Shown here: in pieces, positions 52,608 through 62,416 of the stretch
How the letters are laid out: the number at the start of each line of letters is the position of its first letter
Position numbering within the stretch: position 1 is the stretch's first letter
From: Mesorhizobium sp. M4B.F.Ca.ET.058.02.1.1
GTDB lineage: Bacteria; Pseudomonadota; Alphaproteobacteria; Rhizobiales; Rhizobiaceae
Assembly: GCF_003952505.1 (NCBI RefSeq)
Contig: NZ_CP034450.1
Location: 2,046,001-2,110,000, forward strand
Direction of reading: 5' to 3'
DNA length: 64,000 nt
The notes under the pieces: model-generated
Seen by the model: the letters and a program-made list of their open reading frames with translations, nothing else
Told to the model about the DNA's origin: nothing
Database searches by the model: none
Made by a program: the position numbers and the translations under genes

Positions 52608-55373
52608 CTAGCCGATCGTTTCTGCTTGTTCCGCCTTCTCATTCGCCGCGCGCGTCAACAGCCGCTGGTAGAAGAGGCCGATGCCGATCAGCACGGCGCC
52701 GAGGCCGATAAAGGACAGCGCCCTGAGCACGCCTTCCAGCTCCGACATGTCGAACAGGAAGACCTTCAGCACGGCGATCGCGATCAGCGCTGCGGATGCG
52801 ACGCGCAGCACCTGCGATTTCAGCCACACTCCGGCGGTCAGTAGCGCGACGCCGATGGCCAGCCAGAGCGCTGAATAGGTGTAGGTCTCCACCTGGCCGA
52901 GCCCGCTCCACAACCCGATGAACTCGCCCTTGAACAGCCGCCTGACCGACAGTGTCGCGTAGGCGAAGGCGAGCAGCGAGGCGACCAGCGCCAGCATCTG
53001 CGCATACCAGCGGGGGCGCTTGTCGCGGACGTAGAGCGCCAGCGCGCCGGTGGCGACCGCCGGCAGGAGATAGGCGAGGAACAGGAGGTTGAACACCGGG
53101 ATCGTCCCTGTCGATTCGTCGGTGAACAGCGGGTTCAGCACCACGAAATGCCGGACGGCGACGAAGGCGACGGAGAGCACGCCGACGGCCATCGAGCCGT
53201 AGCGCAGCACCGAGCTTGGCGAGCGCCTGTCGATGGCGACCAGGATGGCGCCGGCGCCAATGGCGATCAGCGTGTAGATCGCCTGTTCGGCGAGCGTGAC
53301 CGTGCCGGTGTCCAGCACACCGCCATGCATGGCGTGGCGCACCAATATGGCGAGCGTGAGCAGCGCGAAGAGCGCTGCCCCCGCTTCCATCGCCAGGCGC
53401 GGCCGGCCGTTTGTGGTGCGGGCGAGCTGCCAGGCGGCGAAGCCGAAGGCCAGCGCCGGCACGCCGTAGCCCGGCAGCAGCCAGTTGAAGATAGGCGTCG
53501 TCGACAGCGATGCAGCGCCGACGATGGTCGGGTCGTAGGCGACGCGGCCAAGCGTGGCGACGACGGCGCCAACCGAAATCCAGCCGAGCACCGGATAGGA
53601 CCGCCAGCGGGTCGCCAGCGCCGGTACGACGGCCGCGGCGCCGACAAGCACGGTGGTCCAGCCGGAGCCGAAGGGCATGTGCAGCATCAACAGGGCGGCG
53701 ATCGCGGCGCCGCCGAGCGCGAAGGAGACGGCGACGTCTCCCTTGAGCGGCGGCTCCTCGGCGCGCGCGATCCATTCACCGCCGGCGGCGAAGGCCACGA
53801 CCAGAAGAGCCGCGACCGCAGCGTAGAGGAAGTCGCGGTCGAGATTGCCGAATGTGAACCATAGCGCCGTAAGCACGACCAACGGCGCGATCACGCCCCA
53901 GGCCGCCCAGGACGCCGACCGGATGCGGGCGGTTGCCACCCATCGACGCGCGGCCCAGAAGCCGGCGGCGATGAACAGCAGGCCGAGCCCGACGCCGATG
54001 TTGCGCGTCAACTGATCGGACACCACCACCGGCTGGCCGTCAACGCCGAGGCTGCCGCCGATGAACTCGGAACCGATCGAGGTCGGCGGGATGATGCCGA
54101 GATAGATCATCGCCGTCACCAGGCCGGCGGCATGGAGAAGCGGCAGCGCGCGCGGTTGATAGAGTGCCACCGCCAGCATAGCGGCAAGGAGCGCGGCGCC
54201 CGCCAGGGCATCGCCGGCAACTATGAAGGCCGGGTCGACCGAAAGCCCGAGCGCCGAAAGCCCGACGAAAATAGCGGGCGCGATCGACGGCCAGTCGAAA
54301 CCGCCGGAGGATTCGGCTTCGGCACCGCGGGCGCCCAGCCAGACGAACGCGAGCACCGCCAGCGTCGCGGCATTGATGAACAGGATGGCCGACAGGTTCG
54401 CAGCGGGCGTGTTGGCCATGTAGAGGATGGTCCAGAGGCCGGTGCCGACGAAGGCCGCCGCGGCGAGCGCCTTCCAGTCGCGCAGGCGGGCAATCGCCGC
54501 GGTGGCGGCAAGCACGATCGCCAGATAGACGAACAGCGCCCAGGGATTGGGCGCCTGAGAGGAGACGAGCGCCGGCGTCGCCATGGCGCCGATCAGGCCG
54601 ATGCCGGCCAGCGCCAGGCCATGGACCAGCGATGCGGAGATAGTGGCGACGCCGATGGCGCCGAGAAGCGTGAAGGCCAGCGCCGGACCGATGAAGCCGT
54701 AAATGCCATGCGCGGCATAGATGGTGCCGAACAGGATGAAGGCGCCGGCCGCCGTCAGGATCGCCGGGATATAAGCGCCGGCGGCACCCTGCACTGGCAC
54801 CTTGAAGCCGGTGCGGCGGATGAATTCGCCACCGCCGACTAGCACCAGGCCGAGAATGCCGGCCATGGTGAGGCGCACGCCGGGGCCGAAAATGCCGGCT
54901 TCGATGGTATAGCGGATCAGGAACAGGCCGCCGAGCGCCAGCGCGATGCCGCCGACCCAGACCGCCCAGCGGGTGCCGAGCGCGGTCTCGACGTCGGTCT
55001 GCCGCGCGGCCTTCGCCGGTTGTGCGGCCTCGGCGGGGCCTGCCGCAGGTTCCGCCGCTGTCGGCGCCTCGTCCTTGGCCCAGGGTCCGGAAACGACCTC
55101 GCCCACTGCAGCGGCGGGCTGCGCCGCCGGCGCTTCGGCGGGCACATCATCCGCCACAGGAGGAGACGCGACTTCGGCCGTGACCGCCTCGGCCGGCTTG
55201 CCGTCGGCTTGCGGCTGTTCGGCCAGCCTGGCGGCCGGCGGCACGGCGCCCGACAGCACAAGGCTGCGCAGTGCGCCAAGCTCGCGCTCGATCAGGCCGA
55301 TGCGGCTCTGCTGGCGCGAGATGATGACGAAAAGGGCGATGATGGCGGCAAGGCCGATCAGGCTTTCAAACAT
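52608..55373 (-). CDS. DUF2339 multi-span membrane protein
   Basis: 921 residues. A short N-terminal helix and coiled-coil-like segment (LIGLAAIIALFVIISRQQSR, then IGLIERELGALRSLV) is followed by an Ala/Pro/Glu-rich stretch (about 45-130), then more than twenty hydrophobic helices to the C-terminus (last: LSFIGLGAVLIGIGLFYQRL). DUF2339 proteins are widespread and uncharacterised. It ends just upstream of the ECF operon promoter on the same strand, so the two units are separate. Very large size and the linker are normal for the family. Confidence 0.88.
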   Translation of the reverse strand: MFESLIGLAAIIALFVIISRQQSRIGLIERELGALRSLVLSGAVPPAARLAEQPQADGKPAEAVTAEVASPPVADDVPAEAPAAQPAAAVGEVVSGPWAKDEAPTAAEPAAGPAEAAQPAKAARQTDVETALGTRWAVWVGGIALALGGLFLIRYTIEAGIFGPGVRLTMAGILGLVLVGGGEFIRRTGFKVPVQGAAGAYIPAILTAAGAFILFGTIYAAHGIYGFIGPALAFTLLGAIGVATISASLVHGLALAGIGLIGAMATPALVSSQAPNPWALFVYLAIVLAATAAIARLRDWKALAAAAFVGTGLWTILYMANTPAANLSAILFINAATLAVLAFVWLGARGAEAESSGGFDWPSIAPAIFVGLSALGLSVDPAFIVAGDALAGAALLAAMLAVALYQPRALPLLHAAGLVTAMIYLGIIPPTSIGSEFIGGSLGVDGQPVVVSDQLTRNIGVGLGLLFIAAGFWAARRWVATARIRSASWAAWGVIAPLVVLTALWFTFGNLDRDFLYAAVAALLVVAFAAGGEWIARAEEPPLKGDVAVSFALGGAAIAALLMLHMPFGSGWTTVLVGAAAVVPALATRWRSYPVLGWISVGAVVATLGRVAYDPTIVGAASLSTTPIFNWLLPGYGVPALAFGFAAWQLARTTNGRPRLAMEAGAALFALLTLAILVRHAMHGGVLDTGTVTLAEQAIYTLIAIGAGAILVAIDRRSPSSVLRYGSMAVGVLSVAFVAVRHFVVLNPLFTDESTGTIPVFNLLFLAYLLPAVATGALALYVRDKRPRWYAQMLALVASLLAFAYATLSVRRLFKGEFIGLWSGLGQVETYTYSALWLAIGVALLTAGVWLKSQVLRVASAALIAIAVLKVFLFDMSELEGVLRALSFIGLGAVLIGIGLFYQRLLTRAANEKAEQAETIG

Positions 55374-55627
55374 GGCGGTTCCCCCAAACCAGGCCGGTTG
55401 TCACTGACAATTGCGGCGGCCAGACGGCCGGTTCCTCCAGGCAAACGCGCCGCCGGATCGGCGACAGCAAAGATCGAGCATGTTTCAGGACCAAATGCCA
55501 GCAGGTTGCTGCCTTTATCCAATGCCGCGGTGTCAAGGCGGCCAGGAATAAGCCTGCAAAGCGAGCTTGCGTGGCACGTGCCGCAAGTACTCATGCTAGT
55601 GTCGGCCAGACTTGATGAGGATGACCA

Positions 55628-56092
55628 ATGCCGCAACGAAGCGCGGGCCTGCTGATCTACAGGCGCACCGGCGGGGTTTTCGAATTTCTGCTTGTCCATC
55701 CCGGCGGACCGTTCTGGGCAAGAAAGGATGAAGGGGCGTGGTCGATCCCGAAGGGGCTGGTCGACGAGAGCGAGGATGAACTCGCAGCCGCGCGACGTGA
55801 GGCCGTGGAGGAACTCGGCATCGCGATCGATGGACATTTCGAGCCGGTCGGCAGCTATCGGCAGCCGGGCGGCAAGATCGTGACGGCATGGAGCGTGGAA
55901 TCGGACGTCGATGCGGACGCCGTCAGAAGCAACAAGTTCACCATGGAGTGGCCGCCGAAGTCGGGCTCCCTGAAAGAATTCCCCGAAGTGGACAAGGCCG
56001 GGTGGTTTTCGTTGCCGGAGGCCGGGCTCAAGATCCTGAAAGGCCAGCGCGCCATGCTCGACGATTTCATGCAGCGGCAAAACGCCGGCTAG
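55628..56092 (+). CDS. Nudix hydrolase
   Basis: 154 residues. Nudix box in KGLVDESEDELAAARREAVE then ELGI; the start (RSAGLLIYRRTGGVFEFLLV, HPGGPFWARKD, SIPKG) fits the NTP/diadenosine-polyphosphate-like branch. Rhizobial recO neighbours often include such a gene. GAGG lies before the ATG at 55628. Substrate not defined. It is convergent to recO and ends 9 bases before it. Confidence 0.9.
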   Translation: MPQRSAGLLIYRRTGGVFEFLLVHPGGPFWARKDEGAWSIPKGLVDESEDELAAARREAVEELGIAIDGHFEPVGSYRQPGGKIVTAWSVESDVDADAVRSNKFTMEWPPKSGSLKEFPEVDKAGWFSLPEAGLKILKGQRAMLDDFMQRQNAG

Positions 56093-56101
56093 GCGCAAGC
56101 G

Positions 56102-56851
56102 CTACTCTCCGGCGATCGCCTTGCCGGCCGCATGATGCCGTCTGAGCGCGGTGAGGAAACCGGCGCGGGCGTCGGGCGGATCGAGGCCGCGCGGCTCGTA
56201 GACATGGCGGGTGAAGAAGAAGCCGGTCAGCCGGAAGGCGTCCTCCAGCGCCGCCTGGTCGGCGCGGGGGCCCGAGCGCTGCAGGAAGGCCGGCAGCGCC
56301 AGCATCTTGTCGTGCCAGGGGGCACCCGCCGCGCGGGAGACGGCGCGGCCGGATTTCGGCGAGACATAGGCGAGGTCCTGCCTGGAGCCGGTCGCCGCGC
56401 ACTGGCTGAGGTCGAGGCCGAAGCCGAGCTCGTCGAGGATCAGCAGCTCGAAGCGCGCCACCAGCTCGCCCGCCGCGTCGGCATCGTCGAGATGGGCGAT
56501 CATGACGGCAAGCGTCTCGTAAAGCGCGCCGTGGGCGTCGCGCTCGGGCAGCAGGCGCAGATGCGCCGCCATGGTCTGCAGGCCGTAGACGGCGATGGCG
56601 CTGTCCATCAGGCGAGCGGCGTTCATCTCGATCGCCTCGGCCTGGAAGGTGCCGAGATGCTCGTCGAGGCGGGCCCGCCACAGGAGATCGACGCGATTGC
56701 CCGGCTGCAGCACCGGCTGCTGCTTGCGCGAGCGGCCGCCGCGCACGAGGCCGAGATGGCGGCCATGGGCGCGCGTCATTACCTCGAGGATGGCGCTGGT
56801 TTCGCCATGCCTACGGGTGCCGAGAATGATTCCCTCGTCGCGCCATTCCAT
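56102..56851 (-). CDS. recO: DNA repair protein RecO
   Basis: 249 residues. Mediator that loads RecA on SSB-coated DNA with RecR. The N-terminal OB fold ([20 protein letters not shown]) matches rhizobial RecO; a helical C-terminal part contains the [17 protein letters not shown] segment typical of family members that have lost the zinc cluster. The start at 56851 follows homologues; 56863 (MLPRM) would add four residues and has a GGTGAA nearby. It lies downstream of era in the conserved block but is separated here by the CPBP gene on the other strand. Confidence 0.9.
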   Translation of the reverse strand: MEWRDEGIILGTRRHGETSAILEVMTRAHGRHLGLVRGGRSRKQQPVLQPGNRVDLLWRARLDEHLGTFQAEAIEMNAARLMDSAIAVYGLQTMAAHLRLLPERDAHGALYETLAVMIAHLDDADAAGELVARFELLILDELGFGLDLSQCAATGSRQDLAYVSPKSGRAVSRAAGAPWHDKMLALPAFLQRSGPRADQAALEDAFRLTGFFFTRHVYEPRGLDPPDARAGFLTALRRHHAAGKAIAGE

Positions 56852-57082
56852 GCGGGGGAGCATTTCACCGATCGGCCGACGAAATCAAGGTTGGGCCGGG
56901 CGTGGCGCCGGGACTGTTGCCAATCGTAAATATCGGAAATTTCTCAGAAACCGATCGGGATTTTCCCCCGCGCCGGCGCCAAATGCGGGCATGTCGATCG
57001 GCGCGGCCGGTCCCAATCCTGTGGTCGACCCATCGGGCAAGCCGACCTCTCATTGCCAATCCGCCCGATGAGAGGACCTGCC

Positions 57083-57883
57083 GTGACTTCCTTCCCGAGC
57101 CTGGTGCGGGGGCATCAGCTGACCGCCTTCTTTTCGCTGGCGCTCGGCCTGACCTGGCTGACGTTCATCCCCTTCTGGCTCTCCGGCGGCGAGAGCATTC
57201 CCTGGTTCACCTTCGGCCCGATGGTCGCCGGGTTCATCGTCGCCGCGCTTGCCGGCGGCTGGGCTTCGGTCAAGCCCGTCCTCGCCTCCATGGTGAAGTG
57301 GCGGGTTCGCACCTTCTGGTATCTGGTCGCGTTCGGACTGCCGTTTGGCGCGCAGCTCGTCTCGATCCTGATCAATCAGCTGTTCGGCGCCGCAGCCCCT
57401 GCCTGGGGCAATATTCCGGCCTTCTCCGAGATGCTGCCGATCATCGGCCTCTATGCGATCTTCAGCGGCCCGCTCGGCGAGGAGCCCGGCTGGCGCGGCG
57501 TTGCCACGCCACGTCTGCTCGCCGGCCATTCCGCTCTTGCCGGCAGCCTGATCCTCGGCGTGATCTGGGCCATCTGGCACTTCCCGCTCGGCCTGGTCGG
57601 CGACCTCAGCCTCTACGGCACGATCAACGTCGTGCTGGCCGGGATCGTCTTCACCTGGCTTTACCAGAACACCGGCAGCGTGCTTCTCGCCTTCCTGATG
57701 CATGTCACGCACCAGAACAGCGTGCGCTTCCTCGGCAAGGTGTTCGTTGATGGCGACTATGTGCAGCAGCAGTGGATCGGCGTGGCGATCTGGGCGGTCA
57801 TCGCGGTGGCGATCGTCGCCTATTACGGCACCGAAAGCTTCGTGCGCCGACCCCAGGCACAGCTTTCCGTCGCCGCTGCCTGA
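57083..57883 (+). CDS. CPBP family intramembrane glutamic endopeptidase
   Basis: 266 residues, about seven helices. CPBP/Abi motifs: EE in SGPLGEEPGWRGVATP (EExxxR), IWAIWHFPLG (FxxxH region) and HVTHQNSVRF. These Rce1-like enzymes cleave within the membrane; bacterial roles include immunity to bacteriocins and protein maturation. Start is GTG 57083, with AGAGGA ideally spaced; ATG 57068 and 57053 are weaker. It interrupts the usual recO-era order on the opposite strand, so it may be an insertion into that block. Confidence 0.88.
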   Translation: MTSFPSLVRGHQLTAFFSLALGLTWLTFIPFWLSGGESIPWFTFGPMVAGFIVAALAGGWASVKPVLASMVKWRVRTFWYLVAFGLPFGAQLVSILINQLFGAAAPAWGNIPAFSEMLPIIGLYAIFSGPLGEEPGWRGVATPRLLAGHSALAGSLILGVIWAIWHFPLGLVGDLSLYGTINVVLAGIVFTWLYQNTGSVLLAFLMHVTHQNSVRFLGKVFVDGDYVQQQWIGVAIWAVIAVAIVAYYGTESFVRRPQAQLSVAAA

Positions 57884-57901
57884 GGCAGATAAGCAAACAA
57901 G

Positions 57902-57932
57902 CGCGGCGCCCCTCCCCGGGGTGCCGCGTTTT
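57902..57932. terminator. Bidirectional terminator-like hairpin
   Basis: cgcggcgcccc (57902-57912) and ggggtgccgcg (57918-57928) form an almost complete 11-base-pair stem followed by tttt on the plus strand. It stands between the convergent CPBP and era genes, 18 bases after the CPBP stop. Confidence 0.75.
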
Positions 57933-57935
57933 GCT

Positions 57936-58862
57936 TCAGTGCGGAAACTCCAGTCCCATCTCTCGGTAGCGCTCGGGGTCGTCGCCCCAGTTCTCGCGCA
58001 CCTTGACGAACAGGAAGAGGTGCACCTTCTGCTCGAGTATGGCTGCGATCTCCATGCGCGCCGCCTGGCCGATGGCGCGGATGGTCTCGCCCTTGTGGCC
58101 GAGCACGATCTTCTTCTGGCTGTCGCGCTCGACATAGATGACCTGCTCGATGCGCACCGAGCCGTCCTTCTTCTCCTCCCATTTCTCGGTCTCGATGTGG
58201 GAGGAATAGGGCAGTTCCTGGTGCAGTCGCAGGTAAAGCTTCTCGCGGGTGATCTCGGCCGCGAGCTGGCGCATCGGCAGGTCGGAGATCTGGTCTTCCG
58301 GATAGTACCAGGGGCCAGCCGGCAAGGTTTCCGCGAGATAGTCCAGCAAGTCCTTGCAGCCGGAGCCGGTCAACGCGGAAACCATGAAAGTTCGCTTGAA
58401 CGGCACGCGCTCATTCGCCGTCGCCGCAAGTGCCAAAAGCGTCTCCGGCTTGACACGGTCGACCTTGTTGAGGACCAAAAGCATCGGCTGCCGCACGTCC
58501 TTCAGCCGGTCGAGGATGGCGTCCGCGTCGCCCCTGATGCCGCGCTCGGCGTCGATCAAAAGCACGACGATATCGGCGTCCTTGGCACCGCCCCAGGCGG
58601 TCGTCACCATCGCCGTGTCAAGCCGTCGCTTCGGCTTGAAGATGCCGGGCGTGTCGACGAAGACGATTTGGGCGTTCGCATGCGTGGCGATGCCGCGCAC
58701 GATGGCGCGGGTGGTCTGCACCTTATGGGTGACGATCGACACCTTGGCGCCGACCAGTTGGTTGACCAGCGTCGACTTGCCGGCATTGGGGGCGCCGATC
58801 AGTGCAACGAAGCCGGAGTGCGTCGCGGGGGCCTCGCCCGCCGGGGCCGCGTGTTCGCTCAT
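57936..58862 (-). CDS. era: GTPase Era
   Basis: 308 residues. Ras-like GTPase: G1 GAPNAGKSTLVNQLVG, G2 region VQTTRAIVRG, G3 DTPGIFKP, G4 NKVD, and a C-terminal KH domain (YVERDSQKKIVLGHKGETIR). Binds 16S rRNA and helps 30S assembly; membrane-associated. Its ATG overlaps the rnc stop by four bases. Standard order rnc-era in rhizobia. Confidence 0.96.
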   Translation of the reverse strand: MSEHAAPAGEAPATHSGFVALIGAPNAGKSTLVNQLVGAKVSIVTHKVQTTRAIVRGIATHANAQIVFVDTPGIFKPKRRLDTAMVTTAWGGAKDADIVVLLIDAERGIRGDADAILDRLKDVRQPMLLVLNKVDRVKPETLLALAATANERVPFKRTFMVSALTGSGCKDLLDYLAETLPAGPWYYPEDQISDLPMRQLAAEITREKLYLRLHQELPYSSHIETEKWEEKKDGSVRIEQVIYVERDSQKKIVLGHKGETIRAIGQAARMEIAAILEQKVHLFLFVKVRENWGDDPERYREMGLEFPH

Positions 58863-59587
58863 GCCGCGCTTCCTTCATTCAGCCAGACACCCTCGCGCAG
58901 CAGCAGCGCCGCAGCCGCCGCCTGCTCGGCCTCGCGCTTGGAGCGGCCGCTGCCGATGGCCGGAGCGAACTGGCCGACCTTGACGCTGACGGTGAACAGC
59001 GGATCGTGGTCCGGCCCCTCGCGGCCGTCGATGCGATAGGCCGGCGCGGCGCCCGCTGCTGCCTGGTGCGCCCATTCCTGCAACTCGGTCTTGGCGTCGC
59101 GACGGGCAGCGCCGATGGCCTGCGAGCGCGGCTGCCAGTAGCGGTGGATGAAGGCGCGGGCCGCATCCAGGCCGCCGTCGAGATAGAGCACGGCGATCAG
59201 CGATTCCAGCGCGTCGGCGCGCAGGTTGACGCGCTTGCGTCCATCGAGACCGCGCACGTCCGAGCCGGCGCGGATCAGGTCCGGCAGGCCGATCTCCTCG
59301 GCGATCTCGGACAGCGCCTCTGCATTGACCAGGGCGTTCAGCCGCAGCGACAGCTCGCCCTCGGCCGCATTCGGGAATGCCGCGAGCAGCATGTCGGCCA
59401 CGACGAGGCCAAGCACGCGGTCGCCGAGGAATTCGAAGCGCTCATAGTCGACGCCGGCATGGCTCGAACGGGCGCTGGCATGGGTCAGCGCCCGCTGCAG
59501 CCGCTGGCGGTCGGCAAAGGCATGGCCGGTGCGCTGCATGAGCGCTTCGGCGAGCGCGTCGGCAGTGAGCCGCTTGGTTGACGCCAT
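58859..59587 (-). CDS. rnc: Ribonuclease III
   Basis: 242 residues. Cleaves double-stranded RNA in rRNA processing. RNase III signature ERFEFLGDRVLGLVVADML; second metal site in ALESLIAVLYLDGGLDAARA; dsRBD at the C-terminus (DAKTELQEWAHQAAAGAAPA, then GSGRSKREAEQAAAAALL). Start ATG 59587; the open frame begins with a GTG one codon earlier. It starts 4 to 7 bases after the lepB stop and overlaps era. Confidence 0.95.
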   Translation of the reverse strand: MASTKRLTADALAEALMQRTGHAFADRQRLQRALTHASARSSHAGVDYERFEFLGDRVLGLVVADMLLAAFPNAAEGELSLRLNALVNAEALSEIAEEIGLPDLIRAGSDVRGLDGRKRVNLRADALESLIAVLYLDGGLDAARAFIHRYWQPRSQAIGAARRDAKTELQEWAHQAAAGAAPAYRIDGREGPDHDPLFTVSVKVGQFAPAIGSGRSKREAEQAAAAALLLREGVWLNEGSAA

Positions 59588-59590
59588 CAC

Positions 59591-60340
59591 CTAGCTGACG
59601 AAATGGAACATGCGCGCGGCGCGCATCAGCGACGGCCATTTCCAGATCTCTAGCGGGCTGGCGCCGCCGGCGATCGAGAAGAAGACGATGTTGGCTCGGC
59701 CAACAAGGTTCTCGGCCGGCACGAAGCCGACGGTGAAGCGGCTGTCGGAGGAATTGTCGCGGTTGTCGCCCATCATGAAATAGTGGCCGGGCGGCACGTC
59801 GAACTCGCGCGTGTTGTCGCCGATCGAATTCGGATTGATGTCGAGCGTGTCATAGCTGACCCCGTTGGGCAGGGTCTCGCGATAGACATCGATCGGCTGA
59901 GGCTCTTCGGTGATGTCCGGATTGTCGATCTGGCCAGTCTTCACGCGCGGCACGCCGACACCGTTGATGAAGACCTGGCCGTCCTTGACCTGGATCTTGT
60001 CGCCGGGCAGGCCGACGACGCGCTTGATGTAGTCGATGGACGGGTCCGGCGGGAACTTGAACACCACCACGTCGCCGCGCTTCGGCTCGGAACTCCAGAC
60101 GCGGCCGGAAAAGATGTCGGGACCGAAAGGCAGCGAATAGCGCGAATAGCCATAGGACCATTTGGTGACGAAGAGATAGTCGCCTTCGAGCAAGGTCGGG
60201 CGCATGGATCCGGATGGGATCGAGAAGGGCTGGAACAGGAAGGTGCGGATGACCAGCGCGAGCAGCAGCGCCTGAATGATGACGCTGACGGTTTCGCCAA
60301 GCCCGCCGGATTTCTTCTCGGATTTTTCAGCCACGCTCAT
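59591..60340 (-). CDS. lepB: Signal peptidase I
   Basis: 249 residues, type I signal peptidase in the inner membrane that removes Sec signal peptides. One N-terminal helix (TVSVIIQALLLALVIRTFLF), nucleophile Ser45 in PSGSMRPTLLEGDYLF, general-base Lys106 in YIKRVVGLPGD, and the box E-like GHYFMMGDNRDNSSDSRF. GAGGA before the ATG. Upstream partner is acpS (76 bases) and downstream rnc: the usual acpS-lepB-rnc-era order. Confidence 0.96.
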   Translation of the reverse strand: MSVAEKSEKKSGGLGETVSVIIQALLLALVIRTFLFQPFSIPSGSMRPTLLEGDYLFVTKWSYGYSRYSLPFGPDIFSGRVWSSEPKRGDVVVFKFPPDPSIDYIKRVVGLPGDKIQVKDGQVFINGVGVPRVKTGQIDNPDITEEPQPIDVYRETLPNGVSYDTLDINPNSIGDNTREFDVPPGHYFMMGDNRDNSSDSRFTVGFVPAENLVGRANIVFFSIAGGASPLEIWKWPSLMRAARMFHFVS

Positions 60341-60416
60341 GTCGTCCTCGATTGTGCGTTGGTTGGTATAGAGTCTCGGCGCGCGCTGGGCAACGTCAGC
60401 CGGAGGTCAGAAGCAA

Positions 60417-60830
60417 TCAATGTGGCGCTTCTTCGGCGGGCAACGCCTCGATGATCACAAAGGCTTGAGCGAGCGGGAAATCGTCGGTGATGGTGAGATG
60501 GATCGCCGCCCTATGTCCCTTCGGCAGAATCTTGTCCAACTGCGCCGCCGCCCCGCCGGTCAAGGCCATGGTCGGCTTGCCGCCGGGCAGGTTGACGACG
60601 CCCATGTCGCGCCAGAAGACGCCATGCGCCATGCCGGTGCCCAGCGCCTTGGCGCAGGCCTCCTTGGCGGCGAAGCGCTTGGCATAGGAGGCCGCGCGGG
60701 CGGCCCGGTTCTCCGACCGGGCTTGCTCGACCTCGGTGTAGATACGCTGGATGAAGCGCTGGCCGTGCCGCTCCAACGACTTCTCGATGCGTCTGATGTC
60801 GATCAGGTCGCTGCCGATGCCGATGATCAT
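60417..60830 (-). CDS. acpS: Holo-[acyl-carrier-protein] synthase
   Basis: 137 residues. Transfers 4'-phosphopantetheine from CoA to acyl carrier protein. Motifs [15 protein letters not shown] with the metal-binding Asp and [16 protein letters not shown] (F-x3-KE-A-x3-KALG). Start at 60830 is fixed by the family N-terminus; its ATGA overlaps the stop of the DUF2062 gene. The longer reading frame upstream belongs to other genes. Confidence 0.95.
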   Translation of the reverse strand: MIIGIGSDLIDIRRIEKSLERHGQRFIQRIYTEVEQARSENRAARAASYAKRFAAKEACAKALGTGMAHGVFWRDMGVVNLPGGKPTMALTGGAAAQLDKILPKGHRAAIHLTITDDFPLAQAFVIIEALPAEEAPH

Positions 60831-61420
60831 TCCGCGGGGACTTCCCGTCCGCCATGTCCATGTTGCGTGGCCTTGCGCGCCCTCTCGGCCATGCGCTTCT
60901 TGCGTCGCTCGCGAAAGACGGTCATGCCCCATCGGGTGATGCCGTAGAAGAACAGGCCGAAGACGAGGCCGAGCGGTACCGCGCCGATCAGCATCGGCTC
61001 CAGCACCGGATGCCACAATTTCGCGAACGAAAGCGTGTGCATCATTTCCCCAAGGTGCTCAGGCGGCCCATGCTTGGGCAGTCGCTCATGCAGGATGAGC
61101 TTGCCGGTTTCCCAGGATGCGCCCCAGAGCAGCGGAAAGGTCAAAGGATTGCCGAAGAACACCGCGCCGAGCGCCGCCGCCACCAGATTGCCGGCAATCA
61201 CCCAGCACAACACCGCTGCGATGACGAAGTGGAAGCCGAGCGGGAAAAACGAGGCGAAAACGCCGGCCGCGACGCCGGCGGCGACGGCATGCGGAGTGGC
61301 CTTCAGCCTCAGGATGCGCTTCGAGAAATACTGCACCGAGCGTGAGAACGAGCGGCGCGGCCAAAGATAGGTACGCACCCGCTCGAAAAGGCCGTCAGGC
61401 TTGCGGCGTCGAAAAAGCAC
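60827..61420 (-). CDS. DUF2062 membrane protein
   Basis: 197 residues, starting [23 protein letters not shown]2062 pattern: [20 protein letters not shown], then two further hydrophobic helices ([19 protein letters not shown] and [10 protein letters not shown]) and a very basic tail ([15 protein letters not shown]). Inner membrane. Start is GTG 61420 with GGAACAGA directly upstream; the ATG at 61597 would add an unrelated 59 residues. Fixed position between pyrE and acpS is typical of rhizobia; function unknown. Confidence 0.85.
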   Translation of the reverse strand: MLFRRRKPDGLFERVRTYLWPRRSFSRSVQYFSKRILRLKATPHAVAAGVAAGVFASFFPLGFHFVIAAVLCWVIAGNLVAAALGAVFFGNPLTFPLLWGASWETGKLILHERLPKHGPPEHLGEMMHTLSFAKLWHPVLEPMLIGAVPLGLVFGLFFYGITRWGMTVFRERRKKRMAERARKATQHGHGGREVPAE

Positions 61421-61728
61421 TCTGTTCCGGTTCCTAGTACCCAACACCAGCTGTTCCGGCGACCTGAGCCGGCAGGCGATAGCCATATCTTGCGCTTCGA
61501 GGCCGCCCGAAGGCAACAGCGACTTTGATATAGCGACACGCCGGCCGAAGGACAACGTCCGGGCCAGCGTCTCGCCGCCCGAGCATATTAGAAACACGGC
61601 GGATTTGTGGAGACGGCGCCTTTATCCCGCCAACTCAAGCCCTTCAGCGCGGCGCCGCGGTCAGCGGGCGTCGCTGCCGAGGAGATTCAGGCAACGCGCT
61701 CAAGCGCTTGTTTTCACGCATGGCGGCA
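61421..61728. other. Intergenic region without a supported gene
   Basis: 308 bases between the DUF2062 start and the pyrE end. It should carry the promoter of the DUF2062-acpS-lepB operon. Frames here are either short or continue into shadows; I see no clear motif beyond a local aacgcgctcaagcgcttg imperfect palindrome near 61700. Confidence 0.45.
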
Positions 61729-62307
61729 TCAGATGTTGCGGCTGCCGGGCTTGACGGCCGGGATGGCGGCCAGTTCGGGCGGCAAGCGATCGGCCGGATA
61801 GGCCGGAACCTCGTATTCGGCGAGCGCGACCAGTGGCACGCCGACATCGGTCTTGCCGGCCGAACGGTCGATGATGCAGGCGGCCGCCGCCACCTCGGCG
61901 CCGAGCTCGCGCAGGCACTCGATGGTCTCGCGGATGGAGAGACCGGTGGTCACGATGTCCTCGACGATGACGACACGCGAGCCCTTGGCGATCTCGAAGC
62001 GGCGCAGCCTGAACTCGCCCCCTTCCCGTTCGACCCAGATCGCCGGGGCGCCGAGATGACGCGAGGTTTCGTAAGCCGGGATCAGGCCACCGATCGCCGG
62101 GCCGACGACATAGTCGATCCGGCCGGGCACCGCCTTGCGGATCTTCTCGGCCAGCGCCTTGCACAACCGCTCGGTCTTGTCGGCATGCATGAAGACCCTC
62201 GCCTTCTGCAGGAAGACCGGACTGCGCAAGCCCGACGTCAGGATGAAATGGCCCTCCAGAACTGCGCCGGCCTCGCGGAAGATGCCCAGCACTTCGTCGG
62301 TGTTCAT
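61729..62307 (-). CDS. pyrE: Orotate phosphoribosyltransferase
   Basis: 192 residues. Joins orotate to PRPP to give OMP. PRPP-binding motif [17 protein letters not shown]-terminal [19 protein letters not shown] and [11 protein letters not shown] are typical. It lies 105 bases after rsh in the direction of transcription; the gap holds the tandem repeat. Confidence 0.95.
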   Translation of the reverse strand: MNTDEVLGIFREAGAVLEGHFILTSGLRSPVFLQKARVFMHADKTERLCKALAEKIRKAVPGRIDYVVGPAIGGLIPAYETSRHLGAPAIWVEREGGEFRLRRFEIAKGSRVVIVEDIVTTGLSIRETIECLRELGAEVAAAACIIDRSAGKTDVGVPLVALAEYEVPAYPADRLPPELAAIPAVKPGSRNI

Positions 62308-62376
62308 AGTTGCTCCATGCCGATGGTGGGTGGTGAATGGTCAGTAGTGAGTAGTTGGTAGTGAGAGCCCCTTCTA

Positions 62377-62416
62377 TTCACTATTCACTATTCACTATTC
62401 ACTATTCACTATTCAT
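62377..62416. repeat. Heptanucleotide tandem repeat (ttcacta), five units
   Basis: Five complete copies of ttcacta (62377-62411) then ttcat; the last bases include the stop codon of rsh (62413-62415 on the opposite strand). A degenerate complementary stretch (gtgaatgg, agtagtgagtagt, ggtagtgag) precedes it at 62332-62366, so a loose hairpin can form. Confidence 0.85.

Noticed and set aside
62377..62416. Possible CRISPR-like repeat
   Set aside because: Units are only 7 bases and contiguous, without spacers or cas genes.
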